The notes under the pieces were generated by a model. That model ran no database searches, had not been told where the DNA came from, and saw only the letters and a program-made list of their open reading frames with translations. Shown here piece after piece: positions 1-7,700 of a DNA stretch of 64,000 nt (positions are counted from its first letter, which is position 1; every line of letters begins with the position of its first letter). The stretch comes from Hyphobacterium sp. CCMP332 (lineage in GTDB: Bacteria > Bacteroidota > Bacteroidia > Cytophagales > CCMP332), in the NCBI GenBank assembly GCA_014323545.1, contig CP058647.1, forward strand, positions 2,024,001-2,088,000, read 5' to 3'. The position numbers and the translations under genes are program-made.

Positions 1-23
1 TTTTTAACCAAATTTTGTTAATT

Positions 24-428
24 ATGAAATACTCATTAATCATTCTAATCTCAGTTTTTGCCTTTGGTTTTAATACCAATGCACAGGTCGAGTCTTTTAT
101 CATGGAATCGGAATATTCAAATTCATCCTATGCTAAAATGGCGATGATGGAAGAAGAACATGATTTCGGGAAAATTGAAAAAGGAATTCCTGTTTCACAC
201 ACCTTTAAATTTGAAAATAAAGGAGATGCCCCCCTGATTATCAGCAATGTGAAAACAAGTTGTGGATGCACGGCTTCAGAATATTCAAAAGAAGAAATAT
301 TACCAGGTGAAATGGGTTATTTAAAAGCCACTTATAATGCTTCCAAAATTGGACATTTCAACAAAAGCCTTACTGTTTCTTCCAATGGTGGCGATGTCGC
401 GCTAAACATAAAAGGAGAGGTTTATTAA
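24..428 (+). CDS. DUF1573 domain secreted protein
   Basis: A small exported protein with an N-terminal signal peptide ending near ...NTNAQ and one DUF1573 domain, an Ig-like fold common in Bacteroidota. The features seen are the HDFGKI opening, the block around NKGDAPLIISNVKTSCGCT, and a glycine-rich end. The paired cysteines in SCGC are typical of the family. An in-frame TTG lies 9 bases upstream, but the ATG gives the better signal peptide, so I start there. The function of DUF1573 proteins is not established; an extracytoplasmic or surface role is inferred. The gene is convergent with polA and the two share a hairpin. Confidence 0.85.
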   Translation: MKYSLIILISVFAFGFNTNAQVESFIMESEYSNSSYAKMAMMEEEHDFGKIEKGIPVSHTFKFENKGDAPLIISNVKTSCGCTASEYSKEEILPGEMGYLKATYNASKIGHFNKSLTVSSNGGDVALNIKGEVY

Positions 429-443
429 AATTCCAATTAATCA

Positions 444-470
444 ATACCCGGAACTGACAACTCCGGGTAT
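444..470. terminator. Convergent hairpin between DUF1573 gene and polA
   Basis: A perfect 9-bp stem (ATACCCGGA / TCCGGGTAT) with a 9-base loop lies between two converging genes and ends one base before the polA stop codon. It lacks a clear T-run on either side, so it is probably a weak or hairpin-only terminator. Confidence 0.6.
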
Positions 471-471
471 A

Positions 472-3276
472 TTAATGTGCTTCCAACCAATTGAGGCCGG
501 TACCCATACCAATTTCCATTGCCACTTTCATAGGAATGGCATTTTTCATTATATCCTCTACCTTGTTCTTTAAGCTGTCTAATTCATTTTTGTAAACATC
601 AAAAACCAATTCATCATGAACCTGAAGAATCATTTTTGATTTCATTTTCTCTGATTTCATCCAGTCATGGATTTTTATCATTGCGACTTTAATCATATCT
701 GCAGCAGATCCTTGTATGGGTGCATTGATAGCATTTCTTTCAGCAAAACCTCTTTGAGTCTGGTTTCTGGAATTAATATCTCTTAAATAGCGTCTCCTGC
801 CTAAAATCGTCTCCACGTATTCATTTTCCCTGGCGCTGTTAATGATATCGTCCATGTATTTTTTAACGTTGGGAAATTCATTAAAATAAGCTTCTATAAG
901 TGCTGCTGCTTCTTTTCTTGGGATATTTAATCTTTGGGAAAGACCAAATGCAGAAATTCCATATATGATCCCGAAATTGGCAACTTTGGCCTTTCTTCTC
1001 ATATCGGAATCAACTTTATTCAATTCGACTTTAAATATTTTACTTGCAGTGGTGGAGTGAATATCAATGCCATTTTCAAAAGCATCGAGCATACTTTTAT
1101 CTTCGGCAAAAGCGGCCATTATCCTCAATTCAATCTGAGAATAATCTGCAGATAATAAAATGTGTTCATTATCTCCGGGAATAAATGCCTTTCTTATTTC
1201 CCTCCCTTTTTCAGTCCTGATAGGAATATTCTGTAGATTGGGGTTTGTTGAACTCAATCGTCCGGTAGCAGCAACTGCCTGATTGTAAGAGGTATGAATT
1301 CTACCATCTTTTTGACTAATTAATTCGGGAAGGGCGTCAACATAAGTTGATTTTAGCTTTTGATATTCCCGAAAATCAAGTATTAAGGAAGCAATTTCGT
1401 GATTATTTGCAAGTTGAGATAGTATTTCTTCACCTGTTGCATATTGACCCGTCTTTGTCTTTTTGGGTTTTTCAACAAGTTTCATTTTATCAAATAAAAT
1501 TTCACCAAGTTGCTTTGGTGAAGCTATATTAAATTCTGCTCCTGCAATTTTAAAAATCTTATCCTGCGTTATCTGAGCTGCCTTACCCAGTTCATCAGAA
1601 ATTTCTTTTAATGTTCCACGGTCCACTTTAACTCCCGATACTTCCATATCGGATAAAACCTTTACCAATGGGGTTTCTACCTCATTAAATAATTTTTCCT
1701 GATTATGTGACTTGAGCTCTCGTTCCAGTTTGTATTTGAGTTGGAGAGTGATATCAGCATCTTCCCCGGCGTATTCTGCAACCTCTTTAGGGTCAGCATC
1801 ACGCATATTGCCTTGATTTTTTCCCTTTTTACCGATCAATGTTTCAATGGAGACCGGTGTATAATTCAGATAGTTCTCGGACAGGGCATCCATATTGTGT
1901 CTGGAATCCGGTTCAATTAAATAATGCGCAAGCATAGTATCAAATAATGCCCCTTTAACCTCAATTCCGTAGGTCAATAAAATTGTAATATCATACTTTA
2001 GGTTTTGTCCTATCTTTAAAATCCTTTCATTTTCAAAAATCTCTTTGAATTCGCTTAATATTGATCTGCAATCATCCTGATCCTGAGGCATTGGAATGTA
2101 ATACGCTTCATGGGCATTGTAGGATATAGCCAGCCCTACTATTTCGGCCTCAAAGGCATTGATGTCTGTGGTTTCTGTATCAAAACAAAACTCCTCCTGT
2201 CTTGATAGAAATCGAATAAGATTTTTTCGTTTGGATTCAGAATCAATGAGATAATATTGATGTTTTACAGTTTGAATATTCTCTTTTTCCGGTGATATTT
2301 TTAATACTTCCTCGGATTCGGATGGCATAAACATATCAATCTGATTTTCATCTGATTTTTTCTTAGAAGAGGAACTTGAATTACCTGAATCACCTTCATC
2401 GCCAAAAAGTCTTTTTTTAGTTGTTCTGAATTCAAGCTCATCAAGGAGAGCAATGAGTTGCTCATTGTTTGGTTCGTTATGACGTAAATCTTCTTCGTTA
2501 AACTCAATTGGAACATCTACAGCAATAGTTGCAAGCTTTTTAGATAAAATACCCTGCTCTCCAAACTCAATGACATTTTCTTTTTGTTTTCCTTTTAATT
2601 CATCAGCATGTTCGACGAGGTTTTCAACAGAACCGTATTGTTGAATGAGTTTTTTTGCGGTTTTTTCACCTATTCCAGGAATTCCGGGAATATTATCAAC
2701 ACTGTCGCCCCAAAGTCCCAGGATATCTCTTACCTGATCGGGATTTTCGATTTCCCATTTTTTGATAACTTCCTTTTCACCCAATACCTCAACGCCCTTA
2801 CCCATAAAAGCAGGCTTGTATAAATATACGTGTTCTTCTACCAATTGGCTGTAGTCCTTGTCGGGAGTCATCATGAACACTTCGAAACCCGCTTTTGAGG
2901 CTTTTTTTGCCAGTGTGCCAATGACATCATCGGCTTCGTATCCATCAATTCCATAAAGTGGAATATTGAAGGCTTCAACCATTTTAATCACAAATGGGAT
3001 GTTACTTTCGATATCTTCAGGTTGTTCCTGTCTATTGGCCTTGTAATCGGTGTAATCCTTATGTCTAAAAGTTGGCGCTTTGGTATCTATTGCCACAGCA
3101 ATATGAGTGGGCTTTTCCTTTTGCAAAATTTCTAAAAGAGAATTTGTAAAGCCATAGGTAGCTCCTGTATTTACTCCTTTGGAATTTATTCTTGGATTTT
3201 TACTGAAAGCAAAATGAGCTCTATAAATCAAGGCCATTGCATCCAGAAGAAACAGTTTCTTTTCAGGCTTCGACAT
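472..3276 (-). CDS. polA: DNA polymerase I
   Basis: Full-length 934-residue polymerase for repair and Okazaki fragment processing. The N-terminal 5'-3' exonuclease domain (about 1-290) carries acidic motifs such as GYEADDVIG and GDSVDNIPG. A Ser/Lys-rich linker follows. The 3'-5' proofreading domain (about 345-530) looks active: DTE in the first exonuclease motif, NLKYD in the second and YAGEDAD in the third. The polymerase domain has motif A (SADYSQIELR) and motif C (QVHDELVF, near residue 885). It starts one base after the end of the upstream lipoprotein gene and is probably co-transcribed with it and gpmA. Confidence 0.97.
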   Translation of the reverse strand: MSKPEKKLFLLDAMALIYRAHFAFSKNPRINSKGVNTGATYGFTNSLLEILQKEKPTHIAVAIDTKAPTFRHKDYTDYKANRQEQPEDIESNIPFVIKMVEAFNIPLYGIDGYEADDVIGTLAKKASKAGFEVFMMTPDKDYSQLVEEHVYLYKPAFMGKGVEVLGEKEVIKKWEIENPDQVRDILGLWGDSVDNIPGIPGIGEKTAKKLIQQYGSVENLVEHADELKGKQKENVIEFGEQGILSKKLATIAVDVPIEFNEEDLRHNEPNNEQLIALLDELEFRTTKKRLFGDEGDSGNSSSSSKKKSDENQIDMFMPSESEEVLKISPEKENIQTVKHQYYLIDSESKRKNLIRFLSRQEEFCFDTETTDINAFEAEIVGLAISYNAHEAYYIPMPQDQDDCRSILSEFKEIFENERILKIGQNLKYDITILLTYGIEVKGALFDTMLAHYLIEPDSRHNMDALSENYLNYTPVSIETLIGKKGKNQGNMRDADPKEVAEYAGEDADITLQLKYKLERELKSHNQEKLFNEVETPLVKVLSDMEVSGVKVDRGTLKEISDELGKAAQITQDKIFKIAGAEFNIASPKQLGEILFDKMKLVEKPKKTKTGQYATGEEILSQLANNHEIASLILDFREYQKLKSTYVDALPELISQKDGRIHTSYNQAVAATGRLSSTNPNLQNIPIRTEKGREIRKAFIPGDNEHILLSADYSQIELRIMAAFAEDKSMLDAFENGIDIHSTTASKIFKVELNKVDSDMRRKAKVANFGIIYGISAFGLSQRLNIPRKEAAALIEAYFNEFPNVKKYMDDIINSARENEYVETILGRRRYLRDINSRNQTQRGFAERNAINAPIQGSAADMIKVAMIKIHDWMKSEKMKSKMILQVHDELVFDVYKNELDSLKNKVEDIMKNAIPMKVAMEIGMGTGLNWLEAH

Positions 3277-3277
3277 T

Positions 3278-3847
3278 TTAATAATTAATTTTGGCTAAAA
3301 TTTCTCCTCCCTCTTCACTTTTTAAAATCACTTTTGTCTTTGAAATGATATGATAGCTTTCCAAACGCTCTCTTTTTTGATCAAAATAAAGCATAAGCTT
3401 TTTTTCAGAAGCATAAAGATAATTATCCTCAATGATGGTAGCAGATATCATTTCGGGAAACATGGCATTGGCAGGTTTTACTTTTAATTCCTTGATTTTC
3501 GATTTGTAATCAGCTTTTTTTAAACGATACACTAGTGCCTCATTGACAACTGAATCGTATAAAGGTGCCAATGCGGGTTTGTTTATATTCATTGCTTTAA
3601 ATAATTCCAGTTCCTCCGACCAGTCAATGTCGCTTTTAGAAACAGTGGATGAATCATCGATAAATATTACGGTCTTTTCTAAAGTGGGTGATAAAGAATC
3701 GAGAAATTCAATTTGTTGATTGATTATTTTCAATACATCATAATGCTCGGCAGGATATTTAAAATCTTCATTTGAAGGGCTACATTGAAAAAAAATAGCA
3801 GTTGTTAAGACTGCTATTGCAATTGATATTATTCTGTTTTTATTCAT
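3278..3847 (-). CDS. Putative lipoprotein of unknown function
   Basis: I do not recognise this 189-residue protein. It starts with a basic stretch and a hydrophobic segment ending in FFQC, so it is probably a lipoprotein or secreted protein. The residue before the cysteine is Gln instead of the usual Gly/Ala/Ser, so lipidation is uncertain. The rest is mixed helix and strand with no motif I can name. Its start codon overlaps the end of gpmA by four bases and its end abuts polA, so the three genes form a tight operon. Position alone does not indicate a function. Confidence 0.75.
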   Translation of the reverse strand: MNKNRIISIAIAVLTTAIFFQCSPSNEDFKYPAEHYDVLKIINQQIEFLDSLSPTLEKTVIFIDDSSTVSKSDIDWSEELELFKAMNINKPALAPLYDSVVNEALVYRLKKADYKSKIKELKVKPANAMFPEMISATIIEDNYLYASEKKLMLYFDQKRERLESYHIISKTKVILKSEEGGEILAKINY

Positions 3848-4590
3848 TTACTTTTCGCCTGATTGGCAACTTTATTCATTGCTGCTTTTATTTCATCCTG
3901 ATCTCCCAGATAATAATCTTTAATATAATTTAAATTGTCATCCAGTTCATAAACCAATGGAACACCTGTTGGAATGTTCACCTTTAAGATATCGTCCTCC
4001 GGCATATTTTCAATTAGTTTTTTAAATGCTCTAATGCTATTGCCATGTGCAGCAACAATGATTTTTTCTCCTTTTTTCAGACGCGGAAACAGGTCATTTT
4101 CTAAAAGTGGTTTTATCCTTTCAACAGTTAAAGCGAGACTTTCCGTTAATGGTATTTGATTCTCATCGAGACTTGAATACCTCGGATCTTTACCCGGATA
4201 TCTTTCATCTTCTTTTTCAAGAGGGGGTGGAGGTGTAGCATAACTTCTTCTCCAGATAAGAACCTGTTCATCACCGTATTCTTTTGCGGTTTCAGCTTTG
4301 TTTAATCCCTGTAAAGCGCCATAATGCCTTTCGTTCCATCTCCAATCTTTTATCACCGGAATCCAGGCCTGATCAATTCCATCTAACACAAAATTCAAAG
4401 TTCTGATGGCCCTTTTTAATACAGAAGTGTAGGCCAGATCAAAGACGAATCCTTCTTCTTTTAGCAATCTACCAGCCTCTTTAGCCTGAGTTTCTCCCAA
4501 TTCTGTAAGATCCACATCTTTCCAACCGGTAAATCTATTTTCTTTGTTCCAAAGGCTTTCGCCATGCCTGACTAAAACGAGTTTGATCAT
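3844..4590 (-). CDS. gpmA: 2,3-bisphosphoglycerate-dependent phosphoglycerate mutase
   Basis: A glycolytic and gluconeogenic enzyme that interconverts 3- and 2-phosphoglycerate in the cytoplasm. The phosphohistidine signature [10 protein letters not shown] is at residues 6-15, with catalytic His9. It is followed by NRFTGW, the [11 protein letters not shown] loop and the second catalytic histidine in [10 protein letters not shown]. The 248-residue length is typical of the cofactor-dependent family. It is probably the first gene of the operon with the lipoprotein gene and polA. The 140 bases upstream contain no gene, and I see no convincing promoter there. Confidence 0.96.
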   Translation of the reverse strand: MIKLVLVRHGESLWNKENRFTGWKDVDLTELGETQAKEAGRLLKEEGFVFDLAYTSVLKRAIRTLNFVLDGIDQAWIPVIKDWRWNERHYGALQGLNKAETAKEYGDEQVLIWRRSYATPPPPLEKEDERYPGKDPRYSSLDENQIPLTESLALTVERIKPLLENDLFPRLKKGEKIIVAAHGNSIRAFKKLIENMPEDDILKVNIPTGVPLVYELDDNLNYIKDYYLGDQDEIKAAMNKVANQAKSK

Positions 4591-4730
4591 ATTTTTGAAA
4601 AATTTGTACCAAGATAAGGAATGAAATAAACGATTGACACAGAATTTTACTTTTTACTGTCTCAGTTTAAGTTTAATGATAGGATTGCTTTCAATTAATA
4701 CAGATAGGGGATGAAATATTTTGGTTTTCC

Positions 4731-7700
4731 TTATTTGGATTTCACGATTCTTCTGACTATCGTCGTATTCTTAGTTTCAATTATTATAAAGTACAAGCCC
4801 GGAGATGAGGACTCCAAATTGATTTGATTTTCCTTATTCAATTCTGCTTTGTACAAAGTTTGACCATTGACATCAGTAATTTCTAAATTGCCTGATGGCC
4901 TTTTGTCAAAATCTACATGAATAAAATCGTTAAATGGATTTGGATAAACATTGATCTTTAAATTCGCAGCAAGATCGTAGAATACAGAAATTACTCTGGA
5001 ATATTCGAAGCTGCCATTCGCGTCTATCTGTTTAAGTCTATAGTAGTTTTCACCTTCGTACAGATCATTATCAATTACAGTATAATTTAAAACTTCATTT
5101 GAATATCCCGCGGCATCCACACTTTGAATAGAGATCCAATCGAAACTTGAACTACTTTTTTCTACATTAAAATGTGATGTGTTTTTCTCATTAATAGTTT
5201 TCCAGTTAATTAGTACCTCATCATTTATCAATTCGGCATTAAAGGCAATTAACTCCAGAGGTAGTGGAGCACCGGCACTGGCACCTATAGCAAATTTTGA
5301 AAAAGTAGTATAACCTGTTCTTTGAGCAAAACCATTGCCGGCATCATAAATTCTTCCTGCGGAATCCAATGGAGGCATCAATGTTGTTCCTGCCAATGCA
5401 TCCCATTCATTGTAATTCGTTGAAGCAGAAGGTCTTTTCAAAATGGTAAAAGCATTATCCAAAGTTCCGTTCAAACCGGTGATATTTTCAACATGAAGAC
5501 GCAAGCCATAACTTCCACCACTTATTGCACCCACCGGATTTATATCCCATTCTGCATCTTCAAAGATATTTACTATTGCCGGACCATCTGAAGCTATTAC
5601 CGGATTTAAATTTCCATCCACATTATTTCCAACTTCATTAATGGTTGATACCGATACTTCCAATGCACTTATTCCCGCTGCATTATTATTGATAAATTCC
5701 ATGAGTTGATAATCTACTGAATTGCCACCTGTTCCAACCGGGAAAGGTATGGTATCGGTATTGACCAAAATACTCTTTCTCACTAAGCCTGTAATAAAAC
5801 TAGCGGATGAATACCCTGTAATATCAGAGGGGTCTGTACTGCTTAATATTAGCGTATTTCCATTGGCGTCAACTATTCCATCTGTTAGCGTTAATTGATT
5901 GGAAATGGTTACATCACCGTCAAGGGATAATTGTGGGCCGGTACCGAAACTATTATTGATTTCTACATTGACATAATTAAAGTTATCACCAGCTCCACCG
6001 GTATTTTGAGGGAATGTTTGAGCGTTAGCTGATCCATTAAATTCCAAAGTGGAATTATTATTCATATCCAGGATTCCAAAGTTTGCATTTCTTATAAAAT
6101 CACCCCCAATAGATAATCTGCTATCATTGTTTAATTCAATTTCTGATTCCCCCGAAGCGATTGCAAAAAATTCAATATTGCCTGAAACATCTAAAGTCGA
6201 ATTATCATTTAAGCGTGCTATCAAATTATCGGCACTTGAAAAATCGGTATCGATTATAAGATCACCCCCAATTGAGCCACTGCTATTATCATTAAACAAA
6301 AATTCAAGATCATCTCCTCCTGTATTGCCATTGTGATCTAAATAAACATTCCCCGTCACATTGAGCTGCGCAGTACTTCCTACCGAATTATTTCCTATGT
6401 GAATAAGTATGTCATCTCCACCCTGATGGTTTGCAATTAAATCTCCTGTAATATTGACCTGGGAATTGTCATCAATTAACAAACTCAAATCACCACCAAT
6501 CAATGTCAGCATAGTCAGTGAATCTCCAACATTTAGCTGTGTGCCGACACCATTTACATTTAGAGTAGTGTTTTCTCCTCCATCATCAAGCTCAAGATCT
6601 AAATTATCATTCACTGTAAAACTCACGCCTCCATTAATATTTAAACTTGCATCATCATTTCTTACATCATTTTGTATAAGTAGTGAATTAATAACCACAT
6701 CGCTTGCCGGGCTATTAACATCAAAGCCATCAATGAGGACCACCGAGCTTGTGCCGGGTTCACAATCACATGTTGCTTCACCGATTCCTATAGTAGACCA
6801 GGTACTGCTGTTATTCCAATCTCCATCCAATCTTGCATAAATGTTTATTGGGCTCACGCTAAATCTATAATTGAAATGGTTGATTCCACCACCGTCATTC
6901 GTCGCAATTATTTTAGAAGAACTAAATCCGGTTTCGGCGGGATTTGTAACATTATTGATAATAATATCAAAATTTACCCCTTCAGAAATACCGGTAGGAG
7001 CATTAAAAATTAATGTATCATTGTTCTGTGTAGTAAATGATGAAATCGCCACGCCATTAAAGGTACTTCCAGCCAATGTTGCAGTAGAAAAGTCTCCATT
7101 TGGTAAGACTATTATTATCTGATTGCCTATCGAAATATCAAGTGTTTTGGTGACATCACTTTCTATATTTTGATTGTATGTAAAAACTGTAACTGCAGAA
7201 GGGGAATCATCGGTATTGATCAAGGTAGAATTTTCAAAACAAGAATTAGTAGGAGCAGCTTCCGAGCTTACCCTGACATTATCTATGGTCCAATATTCAT
7301 TAGTGGCATTATTTCGAACCAATGCACGTATTTCAACCTCACAGCCCAATAGATTGTTTGAAACAGCTTTTTCAGGGCCAAAAGGCAAATCATCCTGATG
7401 TGTTCCGTTGATTTCAAAATTTTCCCAACTCGCCCCATCCATGCGATATTGAATTCGAATTGAATCTGTAATTTCCAGGGTACCAAATTCACCGTATTCA
7501 ACTTCCAGTTTTACATTATCATAATTGGAAATATCAATGGTTTCGGTGGTCCAGGCATTTTCAAGAGGTACATTTCTTGCAAGCAGGCCTCTTGCCCCGT
7601 CGATCATATAATAATTTTCAACCCGATACGATGTTCCCGATAAAAGATTTTCTAATGTCCAGTCGATGCCGACATCGTTGGAATTATTGTCCACAGCAAC

